From Anniella stebbinsi (lineage: Eukaryota; Chordata; Lepidosauria; Squamata; Anniellidae): a DNA stretch of 64,000 nt. A program made the position numbers and the translations under genes. Position 1 is the first letter of the stretch. The number at the start of each line of letters is the position of its first letter. Where the stretch lies: NCBI GenBank assembly GCA_029215795.1, contig JARDYH010000004.1, positions 29,888,001-29,952,000 of the forward strand, read 5' to 3'. The notes beneath the pieces were generated by a model. The model was not told where the DNA came from, did not search any database, and worked only from the letters and a program-made list of their open reading frames with translations. Below, in pieces: positions 10,826-23,300 of the stretch.

Positions 10826-13800
10826 GATGGTGGTGGTGGTGGTGATGATGCCTTCCCAGAACGTTCATGGTACTGCAGCGTTGCTAGTAAATTTCACCCT
10901 TTGTGGCTGGTCAGTTTCACTCATAGGTCAGTTTCATGCCAGGGGAGTATGTATGATAGGTACGTGTGTGCTTTACTTAAAGGTGTTTGGATTTGGGAAT
11001 AGCGATGGAAATGAAAGAGGGCATTTTGCAAAAGGAAAGGAAGCTGGGTCTAAATCCTAGATCCAATGCTTTCTGCTCGCGCACGCTTGCCTCCCTTCTT
11101 CTTCTCCATACCTCGCACCCCCCCCCCCCGCCCCACACACGTCCTTTCCTTCCATACTTTCCACGAAAGCAGATCTGCAGAATTCATATGGATTTTAACA
11201 TTCTGGAATGTTCAGGGAAAGCGGTGGGGGCGGAGATGGATTGGAAGCAAAGGGTTGCAAACGGTGTATATTTATTGATTTTATTTTCAGTTGATCCAGG
11301 GCTGCTTGCTTTGCGGGCTGGAGCGTTATTTGCAAATCAATATTCAAGAAAGGACGCAGGGCCGAGGGAGACGTTTCACACTCGCTCGCTCGCTCGCTCG
11401 CGCCACCCCCACCCCGCCTCTCCCCCAAAGGTTCCAGGTGCACGACTCGATAGCAAAGGAACATTTCCCGCTGGCATCGGGTGAGCCCATTGGTGCAAAA
11501 GTGCAAGCCACAGGTGGAGAAAAGGGAGGACGTTTTCTCGAGCCAGCGCTGGCCCCGTCGCCTTGTTGCTTGACGACTGGTATAATTTTTCTTTAAAAAG
11601 AAACATTTGCTCTAAGAAGTGCTCGGATCTGAATTCGTCTCTTGGCTGGGAGGAGCGAAGCGAGGTTTGCAGAGTGCCAGCGGGGGGAGGGACCACTCCT
11701 CTCTCTCTCTCTCTCTCTGCCAAATGCGGAGGTCGGAACGTTGTTCAAGGGAGGCAAGCTGCTTCGTTAGATTTCTTTCTGTTTGCTTTTTGAGCACGTG
11801 TAGGCAACTTGTGGCCCTCCAGATGTTTGGGATTGCAACTCCCACCAACCCCAGCCAGCGTGGCCAATGGTCAGGCGTGATGGGAACGATAGTCTAAAAC
11901 ATCTGGAGGGCACCAGCTTGCCTAGCTCTGCTTTAGAGGGTAGAAAGCCCAGATCATTCCAAAGGGAGAATGGACTTCCCTCCTCTGTCTTCCGCACCAT
12001 GCCTACCAACTGAACTGCTCCTGAGAGTGAGGGCAGTCAAATCTGAATCAGCCTTGGAGGAATGATTCATAAGCCAGAACCTCATTCGTGTAACTCAGCC
12101 TTCCCTGACCAGGGTCTTGTCCAGATGTTTTGCATTACAACTCCCATCATCCCCAACCTTTAGCTGGGAGTTGTAAACCAAAAATATCTGGAGTGCACCA
12201 GGTTGGGCAAGGCTGCTGTAACAGCTCCCTCGCAGGTGGATGGACATTTTGGCCTTCATCACAAATTCCATTTCCCCCCAGATTGCTTCTGCGGGTTCCC
12301 GCTCCATTTCCGATGCGAATCTAGCATTTGAATCAATCACGCCTGGTCGGTTTTGCTCCGATACCTTAGCTCAGCCTATTGAACTTGCCTGAAACGGACT
12401 TTGCCCGTTCAGGGTTAAATCGAAACAGAAACTAAAAACGGAGCACCCAGGGCGCGAGAACAGCAAGGGGGACTACGTTGTGCGAGTCCCAAGCTGAAGG
12501 AGTGGATCAAAGTCGCGGTGAGTGTGCTTAAAACCGTGCATGTGGTAACGGCCTTCTACTCAAAGCACTGGATTCCGATTTAGTCATACTTAGGGCAGAG
12601 CCTTGTGTATCAATGGGACTGCCATTAGCCATGACTAACTGAAGCCCCATTGACTTCACTGGGTCTACCCGAAATATGACTAAATCTGGATCCAACCCAT
12701 AATATTTGTCGATCTTTTGGCATTTTTAGGCTGCAGTCCTAATCTTGGGATTAAGACTTTTTAAATTGCTGTGCACTTAAAAGATATATTTCCATTGGCA
12801 TCAGTGGAAGGGTATTTCCTAACCATTGTCATGCAGAGGGGGAATTTGGGGGTGGGCACAGTGCAGAGGGAAGGAGGCTTAACCCTTCTTTCCTCAACTG
12901 TAAATTTCCTGGAAATCCCTCCCCCGCATGGCAGCTAAAATATATTAAAAAAGGGTCCCATCTGCACTAATGGGAAAGGAAGATTGGGGGCATGTTACAG
13001 CATGTGGGGAGGGGTGTGTGTTAATTCTTCTCTCCCCAACTACAATCCCCTTGAAAACTGCATTCCACTCAAACCAATGGACACTTGGGGCTTTGGGGAA
13101 TAGATCCAGGGTCCTGGGAAATAAATCTGGGGCTTAGGCCTCATGGGCCCAGATCTAACAACGCCCATGTCTGGGAGTGAGCTCCTTTTAACTCAGTGGG
13201 ATTTACTTTTGACTGAGTGGACATGCATAGGACTGCACTGTTGATTTGCAAAGTGCTCCTGAATGTCACTGCATTCCTCCTTACAATGTCCCCTGTGAAG
13301 TAGGCTAGTATTGTTCCCAGTGGGGAAGCAAGAACACTACTTCAGATTTCATCAGAAGGAATTTCAGAAGGGGGCAGGGGAAATGTTCAGCAAGCCTATC
13401 AGTGGACACACTGCAGATTAAATTGCAAATCGCAGTTTATTTCAGGAGCATGTGCCGACATTGCTTTGTACACCACACCATAACTTTAGCAGCATAATCT
13501 ACACAGGACAAACAATCAGAGAGAGAGAGACAGAGAGAGAGAAATAAAGCAAAGGTCTTTGTGTTTTTGACCTGCATTAACTAGCACTTAGGCTGGTTTA
13601 ATTGTTTAAAACAATTGTCTCTCAGTGTGTGGAATGAATGAACTGGGCAAACATGCGGATGCTCCTGAGGAATAATCACATATGGTCCGAAATGGAGTCA
13701 GGGGCAGCAACCCCCTGCTGTCCTGTAATGGCACCCCTGACACTGAGGCGGAGGGATGAAGACTTGGCAAAGAGGCCATACAATAAATCCATTGAAGAAT

Positions 13801-16800
13801 AAAGAAGTATGAATGGTGTGGGCCAAGGGGATAGCACATTTTGTTCCCCCTCCCTTTCCCATATAATACTGTATCGTGGGGGTCACGCAATGGCGGTAGG
13901 TAGATTCAGGACAGACAAAAGAAAGTATGTCACACCATGACACATAATTAATTTATGGAATTTGCTGCTATCCAATGTGCAGCAGCTTAGATGGCTTTAA
14001 AGACAGATTCTTAGACCCATTCATGGAGGATGGGGGTCTGTCAATGGACATCCACCTTCTGAAGCAGCATGTCAATGCATGGCAGTGTCTGGGGTGCAGT
14101 GGGATGGAGGTGGGAGGAGAGAAGGGGTCGGTTGTCTTCATGCTCTGCTTGTGGGTTTCTCAGAAGCATCTGGGGGTGGGAAACAGGATCTTGGCACAGG
14201 TAAAGCAAACGAACAAGCAAACTCAGTGGAGGCTGATGACCCTGAGATCAGTGGGACAGCGAATCCATTCCGAGTTTTAGGTCCCCTCTACAAGAATTCA
14301 GTTTGACGCCTGGTTGGCCAATTATGTGCGTCTTCTCACGATTGCTTCTACGCCTAATCCCTATACACGGGAGGTGGTGAAGCACGTTAACGGTTGTATG
14401 AAACGTGCTTTAAAGGTGTTTAAATGCGGAGAATCGCGTGTTTACATGGTCATAAGGCGCTTTCACTCCCGCAGTAAATTAAAACTCGCTATTTAACGTG
14501 CATTCGATAATGCACATAATCGGACAGAAAAAGCACCTCAGCCCCTGATTTGCGCTCCATTCATGTGGAGGTAAAATCAGTAATGCGCTTTGAAAGAGCT
14601 TTAAATCGTTCTTATAGAGGCACCTTCAGGCAGGACCAGTCAGAACCCTAAAGGAGCTGTCCAAGGTACAGGTTGAGATTCTACACTACATCCTCTGATT
14701 TCAACACCGCCCATCCCAGAAATCACCGAGAGCATGCTTTCTCCCCAATCCTTGCAGCATGTACAGTGGCCATCCCCAACTTGGTGATCTCCAGATATTT
14801 TAGACAACATTTCCCAGCATTCCTGACCAATGGCCATGCTGACTGGGGCTGATGGGAATTGAGTCCAAAACATCTGGAGGGAACCAGGTTGGGAAGGCTA
14901 ACGCAAAGGGTAATATCTTCTAAAATAACATAGGATGAAGGGTATGAAGTGTGTAGTGTAGTGCTGGGAAATGGATAAGAACATAAGAAGAGCCATGCTG
15001 GATCAGACCAAGGGACCATTTAGTCCAGCACTCTTTTCACACAGTGTTCAACCAGCTGCCCATGGGAAATCCCCAAGCAGAACATGAGTGCAACAGCACC
15101 CTCTCACTCATGTTCCCCAACAACTGGTGCACATAGGCATACTGCCTCTGCTACTGGAGATAGCACATAGCCATCAAGGTGGAGTCGTGGCCACTGATTT
15201 GGATGGATTTAAAATGGGATTGGACAAATCCATGAAGGAAAAGAATGTCTGTGGCAACAGGCATAGTAGTCACTGATAGCCTTTTCCTCCATGAATTTGC
15301 CCAATCCCCTTGTAAAGCCATCCAAATTGGTGACCACCACTCCATCTTGTGGAAGTGAGTTCCATAGTGTGCTGTGTGAAGAAGCATTCCTTTCATCTGT
15401 CTTGAATCTGTCACCAATCAGCTTCATGGGATGATCCCATGAAGCTAATGAGGGTGTCTGCTGAGTCCACCTGAGTCCATGCCTCCCGCTTTGCTATCAA
15501 AATATACTTATTGTGTCCATATTCCATTTCTAACTGCAAATCAAGAGTGGGCAACCGATGGACCTCGCTCTAATTTTAAGTGTCTCTGACCCTGATTTCA
15601 AAAAGCCCTGTGAAAGTGATGAAGTTCAAACCTCTGGCAACAGCAATCTGTCCCTCCTATAGCACTCCACTGGGAGGTGCGGGAGGCGGAGAGATAGAGA
15701 GAAAGAGAATGGTGTGACAGAGAGATAGAAAAGGGGGTGGTCCTGTCCTCTTTTGGCTGTAGCCTTGCCCACCATTAGCTTTGGCCCTTGCCACTTCCAT
15801 CATATGGCAAAAGGTTCCCAGCTCTGTCCTAACTTTTTCTGTCCGATTATGCACATTATCGAATGCGCGTTAAATAGCGAGTTTTAATTTACAGCGGCAA
15901 TTAAAGTGCCTTATGACCATGTAAACAAGCGATTCTCTGCATTAAACACCTCTAAAGCGCATTTCATACGACCGGTAAGGCCACCAGTTATGCGCTTAAC
16001 TGCCTCCCGCATATAGTGATTTGCCGTAAAAGCGATTGCGAGAAGATGCGCATAATCGGACAACCAGGCGTCAAACAGAATTCTTGTAGAGGGGACCACT
16101 CTCTCTATAAGACAACTCTGCTGCAAGTCACGCCAGACTTTCCAACATATTTAAGTCAAAGCAATTTCAATTATAGTGCATCTTAGTTATCTCCAACATA
16201 TTTAGAGGCCCTCTCAATATGAGGCTCTGAATCGTGGCTTACTTGGCTTGTTCCTAAATCTGGCACTGGTCATACCCATTAACATAAGCATGCATCAGTT
16301 CGGGATGTCAAGCCCATTTATTTCAGTGAATGTAACTGTACCCACCTGTTTACTGGATTGAGGGCAAAGTGTTTAGGAAGGGTGGGAAAGTAAAGAGAAG
16401 GGGACAGGTGTTCCCAGAGCCACTTTTATAAGACAAATAAATGGATAAGTGCTAATAAATTATCCTTCTGAGGTTTTCCTATCTTTAATAAACTCCTCCT
16501 TGAAACACCTGGATCTCACCTGCTCTCTCCCCCCCACCCCCTTTGAAGAGCATCTGGGCCTTGTACTTTTGGGGAAGCATGCTTTCCATGAAGAAAGGAT
16601 CTCTGGTAACAGGCTTGAGAAAGACCTCTCAACCTGAAGCCCTCCTGATATTTTGGAATGCAACTCTCATAATTTCCAGCCATCATGGTCATTGGCTATG
16701 CTGGCTGGGGATAATGGGAGTTGCAGTTCAGCACATCTGGAGGGTACTATGTTGGGGAAGTCTGCCATCCAGGCAGATGATACAAGGCCAGACAGACAAG

Positions 16801-19800
16801 CCAATGATCTGATGCTGCATAAGGCAGCTTGGCATGTTCACCTTACCTGACTCTCACTTTCTGCTGGTGCACAGTCTAGATGGTCAACAGTCGCAAATCC
16901 CAACAGGAGTCAGCAGGAAATCTTTGTAGAGATAAAGGGACCTTCCATGAGCAGATCCCTCCTTTTGTGGAAGGCAGATCCTGCATCAAACCCACAGATT
17001 GCTTGTCTGTAGGTATGCAGGGAAGAAATGGATAGATCAGTCCATTTCCACTGGATCATATGTTCATTCATAAGTCCATCCCTTCTGTTTCCACATCAAT
17101 CTGCAAATGTAAAAAAAAAAAAACCACTGCAAGGAAATTTGTATTATTTTAACATATTTTTGTACACATTTTACCCTGAATTTCTACACATTGTATCCTA
17201 AAATATGAATTTTTGTATGCACTTTTTAAAAAGATATCATTTTTGTATCCATTTCATCCAAATTATGTTTTTTTGTACTCATCTTGTTTGAGCCAAGAAT
17301 CGCATTGCAAATTTCAGAAAAATGGAAAACCCCAAAGGTACCTGTGCTTCAATCCACAGGATTTTAATCAGGGGTCAGATATGTCTGGTCACCGCAATTC
17401 GTATATACCCTGTCCTGAACTAGTACTGCTCTTTTACCTAGAGGGCAATCATAGTGAGCTCAGAATGATCCTTACCATCAGCATGATGAAATATGTAAGA
17501 TTAGAGCATAGGATTCTATTATGCTCTATCATACCTATCTTTTTTGGACAACCTTTGTAGTTAGTTCCACTTTGGCCAGATTTGCACAATCAGTGGACTT
17601 GTTTCCCTCGTCCCCATGCATGCCCACCATTTGCTTAATTACCCACACCACATTACAGGTTGCTGTGTCATCTGAACCCGGCATGCGGTGCAGCAAGGGT
17701 GGCTTCTATCTCACCCCATAGCCATGGCTTATAGTACGGCTTGTGGGTTGGGTTAAAAGCCACCTCTGCCACACCACGTGCAGAGGTTCGGACCTGTGAC
17801 ATGGTGTGGGAAATTAAGGAAATGCTCGGCAGACAAGCGGCATGTGCAGGGGAAACAACCCATAACTGCATTGTTTCCCCCACTGTTCATGCAAACCTGG
17901 CCAATGTCTCCAAGGTGCTGAATTGGATGCAATAAATACACACAAAGTCAGCCACCAAAGAAGCCATCTCCTGGTGTGTAAGAAGGAGGTCTTTTCTAGC
18001 CATGTCACCTGTTGATGCCAGGGTCTTTGCTCTACTGTTGAACTCTAAACCCTTTCTAAAAAAATCTCCTGAGACATTGGTCATTTCCTCTCATCTCTAT
18101 CAGACAAGAAGAGCTTGCTGGGGCTTTGAATTTCTGGCAAGAATCATAAACCTCAACCCAAAAGCCTCAACCTGGGGTGATACTCCAAAGTGGTACAGTC
18201 CATTCTACCATTTCATTCTGCTGCATGTGTCTATCAATCTCTCCCTCCCTCCCATTATATCTAATTAAACAGCTCAGCCCTATGTATAAGATGGGATGTA
18301 CTAAAATAAAGGGCAAGATGGAGTACTTCTCCCAGCATGAACTGCCCCTTATACTATGTTCAGCATCTAAGGCTCTCCTCCAAGGGATGCTCAGAGGGTG
18401 GCAACAAGGGAATTACAGCAGCTTCACTGGCTACCCAGAAACAGCTTCTGTTTCTGAGCACAAGGGCTGGTTATGGCCTCTAAAGCCCTTTATGCTTTGG
18501 GAGCAGGCTGCCTGAAAAGACCACCTTCTCCCATACGAGGTTAAAAGATCTTCAACAGAGGTCCTTCTTTCGGTACTACCACCTCCTTTAGAGACGCGTT
18601 TGGTGATGATGCAAGAGAGGGCCATTTTTATTTTTGAGCCTTTGGTATGTAAGCAGGTCTGTTGCGTTGGGTCCTGGATTGAGTCTGTTATTGTTGTAAT
18701 AATAGAACATATTTGTTCTATTATTGTTGTAATTAAGTTTCTATTCACCTATTATTGTAAGCTGCCTTGAGTTCCATTTTCCTTGTAAAAAATTGGGTAC
18801 AAAAATCAAAAGTAAAATAAATAAACAAAGCTTTACTCTAAAATATGCTGGTGTTTTCGGTATTTTTTGGTCCTGGGATGTGACCCCCTGAGAATTCCAA
18901 AATGTTATTAGGCTTTTAGGCTGAAAGAGATTCAACACCTCCAGCCCCATTTATGCCCATGCTACAGAGCACCAGCCAATGTGAGCATGGCATCAAACCC
19001 TCCAAGTAACCATATGTCTGGGCATTGAGAGCTACATCAGATGAGCATTTTATTGCATGCTTGTTACTGGGCACTCACAGATTTTTGCGGGTCCCTCTCA
19101 TGATGGCATCTGCCTCCCGTGCACCTCCTGCCCCTTCTAGCCTTCTTCGCATGGCAAAAAAACCTCTGACTATAAGTCTGACTTATTTTTAAAGATTGAA
19201 GTTGCCACTATCTCCTGCTATGTGCAGGAGAAGCAGCGCAATCAAACTGACCTACTGAATGGGCTTCGTGCATATTGTTTACTTCCTCTTTCAAAAGAGG
19301 AAATAATGAGGGACAAATACGTGGGTAGAGAAGCAACGGTAAGCAAACGCAATTATCCCCAGTGTGATTACGCTATGAGTCACTTACCCGGTTTTTGCCT
19401 TTGATCCCAGGCAGCTGATAGTAGTTATAAGTCTCCCAAATAAGTCTCCCAAAGGGTTATCTCCTGAATGCCTAAGAATGGTACAGTTTGCTTTTTATAT
19501 CCTAACCTCTCCTGCATGCAGGGATTTCCCCCCTTAAAGGCCAGCCATTGATATGGTTCATTGTTCTACCGAGAGATTCTGCTCCACACGATCTCTCCTG
19601 CTTGCCCCTCCATCACAGCTATGCGGATGACCTGAGCTAACATTGCACTAATCATGAAACATGTAGCTGAAGCTTGTCTTAGGCTTTACTCTTGTGTAAG
19701 CACATGCAGACCTGATTTAGATTGGAACCATGGTGCTCCAGGAGGGGAGGTTTAAATCTTCCCCCACCCATTTGTTTTGGGAAATTCCCTCCCCCGCAGG

Positions 19801-20302
19801 CCACTTCTTAGGTATTTTGTGGTATTTGAAAATGGATATGTTTTATTGTGCTGTACGCAGCTGGAAATAGCTTATAAATCCTAGTGGAAAATAAATACCC
19901 CCCCCCAATTGCAAGCACTGCCCATCGAATGCAAAAGAGACATACATGTATTTTATCTCTCTCTCTCTCTGTATAGACCAGATCTACCCCAAGCAAGATA
20001 TAACACTATGAAAGGAGTTTGAAAACGGTATATGGAATGAGTCATGGACCCCCAACAGTTGTCAGTGCGCTTCAATACTGTTATAAGGCAGTAGTGTATT
20101 TCCTGCGTGTGTGTGTGTGTGTGTTCTCCTTTAGAATGCATGCAATTGCAAATCCAGTGCAATTTATTTTAATTTAATTTAAGTGATTTTTGGCTGCCTT
20201 TAATGGCAGTACCACAATGGAATGTGGCAAAAAAAATCGACATGCCTTCTTCAATCTTTATAGTAGTATGTGAGTTTTTGTCTTGGGCACTCATGCCCTT
20301 GT

Positions 20303-20333
<31 letters not shown>

Positions 20334-23300
20334 CCATTTGTGTAGCCACTTACACATCACCAAAAAAAAGAGGACAAAAGAGGACATAGATTGGCTAAAA
20401 CTTGTATCACCTCATTTATATCTATAGACACATATTTAGAAAAAAAGTTAAAATTTAAATAGAAATACAAGACTGTGAGCAGGGTTAGATCTTCGCTCGT
20501 GCTTTTTATTAGTATTGAAGTGCACTGATACCTGTTGGGGAACATTGTGTATTCGGTATATTGCTCTTCTAGTGTTATTTCCCAATTTTTAACCCTTACT
20601 ATCCAAAATACCGCAACAGATTTCCTTGTGTGCTCTAAGGGGTATAAATGCACAAGAGGGATATAGCGTCACCATGATGGGATTGTATCGATATGAGTCA
20701 TGAGGTGTAGTTCCGACCCCAGTGAACTGTGTCCTTGCTCAGTGTGCATCATGTGCCCTGGGCCAGGTCTACACCAAGCAGGATAAGACACTTTAAAAAC
20801 AGTTTGAAAACTGTATACGGAGTGTGTCCTGGGCCCCAACGGTTGTCACTACTGTAATAAACCATTTTAAAGCAGTAGTGTAGATCCTGCCCTGCTCTCT
20901 CTCTTCTTAAGGTCCTTTAGCTTTAAAACATATTTGGATTGAACATCCCTTCAAACAGAGGCCAACACCTTCAAACAGAGGATAGTTCTCTGTAACACAC
21001 ACGGTGATCCTAATTAGAAACATTCCTGGGTATACCATCATGTCCTGTAATAATTCTTAGAATGGCACCTTTTCCTCCCCCCCCCCCCGCTCCATATTTT
21101 TCTGGACTGAACTATGTCTATGGAGGACACATAGATCAGCCTTCTGCAACCTGCCCCTGCCAGATGTGTTGGACTACCACTCCCAACATTCCTGGGTGGG
21201 TGTGATGGGAGCTGTATTCAATAGATATAGAGGGGAGCAGGTTGGCGAAGGCTCATACATATTCTTTTTTTGAATCTGCCTCCAGATTCATGAAGCCATT
21301 TGGCACCTGTTGAGCATAGCTACTCAAGAAGACACGTTCTCTCTCTCTCTCTCCCTCTCTCCTCCCTCCAAGATTATTAGCTGCTGTTTCAGCTGAAACG
21401 GTCGGGACTACACAAAAGGAAAAGTCCAGGCTCAGTCTATGCAATGTGAGAATCTGTTTTTCTTTCTCCTGGGACAATTTTGTAATCACCAAAAGGGATT
21501 TCTGTGGCAGGGTTGGTTGGAGGAATAGACTTATTGATCGGAGGGATTTTAGGCTTCCAGGATTCAGTGTTTGGAAGCTGCACCAGGTTGATCTAGCCCA
21601 AAACTCTTGTCAAAGGACTAGATCACACCAGCAACATCTCTCCTTCCATAGGTCAACCAAATCCAGAATGCAGTGTGCTGCATACAGAGAGTAGGCTTGT
21701 GGGGCAAAAGCCCCTCCACCATGCTCAGTGGTATAGTGCATGCTTTGCATGCAAAGGTCTCAGGTTTCATACCTGGCATCTCCAGGTGGGTCTGGTCATG
21801 CAGCTAGGGCTGGACCCTTGAAGCCAAAGTCCAGGACATCAAGGCAGCAGAAGCAAACTCCATTTTATTACTGTAATCATGAAGATGCTATGATTTAAGT
21901 GAGTTTAAGTCCACAGGATTACACCCTCACTGCTTGGAAGCTCTCGAACTTGGAGACTTCCAAGATCCCCATGCCATGCTGGGCTGAAGATGGCAGGGAG
22001 GGGAGGAGCGGTGGAGGAGATCTTGGCCTGCCCATTTACTGATCTCCTGTATTTTTGCTAGATGGGCTTTTCAGCCTGTCTAGAGATGATTTTTTTTGTG
22101 GGGGAGGTGGGATACCAATGTAATGAATAAATAAAAACTTAAGAAGTGCTATGCTGGTTTAGAACAAGGGTCCATCTAGTCCAGCACTCTGTTCACATAG
22201 TGGCCAACCAGCTGTTGACCAGGGACAAACGAAGCAGGACATGGTGCAACAGCACCCTCCCATCCATGTTCCCCAGCAACTGGTGCACACAGGCTTATTG
22301 CCTCGGATAAAGGGAGTGGGATAAAGGGAGTGGGGCCTGGAGAAAGGGGCATGACCATCTGGGGACTTCAAGAAGGTTGCATTTGGCTCCTCTACCTGAG
22401 GTTCTGCACCCTTGGTCTATAAGAATGTGGGTTCTTATAGACAGCAGTGGACAGGTTCTTATAGTACAGCAGTGGACAGGTGTTTGGTATGTCAAAACCA
22501 ACTAATGAAGATGGGTCTACACATGCAACAAAATCAGCTGGTAGAGACCAGAGAGGACTGTACCACTTCAGAGTGCACATGGGACCTTAGCTCACAATTT
22601 GAAACATTCCCCATGAATTAAAAACTCTAAGATGGAACTTGTATCTGCAGCCTAAAGTAGTACTGTCTACTCCATCAACTCCAGAGTTCTACCAACTCAT
22701 GCCCCTGTGATTTTAGTTTTGGCCAGAGATAATGTGGCTCATGTGCCCACACAATGTGGGCTGGATCCAGAGTCAGTCATACTTTGAATAGACCCAGCAT
22801 AATCCATGGGTTTTATGTGCAGTGTATTTAATCTCATATTGTATTGTTTCGTATATTACTTAGAAATTTTGATTAACGTAAATGACTCAAATTATGAGTC
22901 CAGATCCAGTCCTATATATGCTACTCCTCTGTGCCAAGCTGTGGTCTTGCTTTGACTCAATTACCAGGGGAGAAAATAGGAGCACAGGAGAAGCAAATTC
23001 AGGCCCAGTGCTATGCCTAAATCGGGGCCATGGGCTCTCTTACATTTTAGCCAAGTATGCCACAATCCCATGCTGCTCGTGCCACCTGTCAGAGACCTGT
23101 CACCAGCAGACACATCTTCTTGAATGATTATATAATTTGGGATCAAGATGTATTTTCCCACTGCTCCGGACATGTTTGTTAATAGCCATGCTTGTTGGGG
23201 ACAGGAACAGTGGGTGTTGGGTGGGTGCATTACTTTTCCCCATAATATGTTGTTCAAAGCTCTTGTTCTGTGAGTGTCTTGGTTTAGTGCTCATTGTTCA

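Noticed and set aside
10629..10868. Open frames with poly-D, poly-M, poly-S and poly-H runs
   Set aside because: They are translations of the (GAT)n/(GGT)n microsatellite just after EMILIN3 exon 1.
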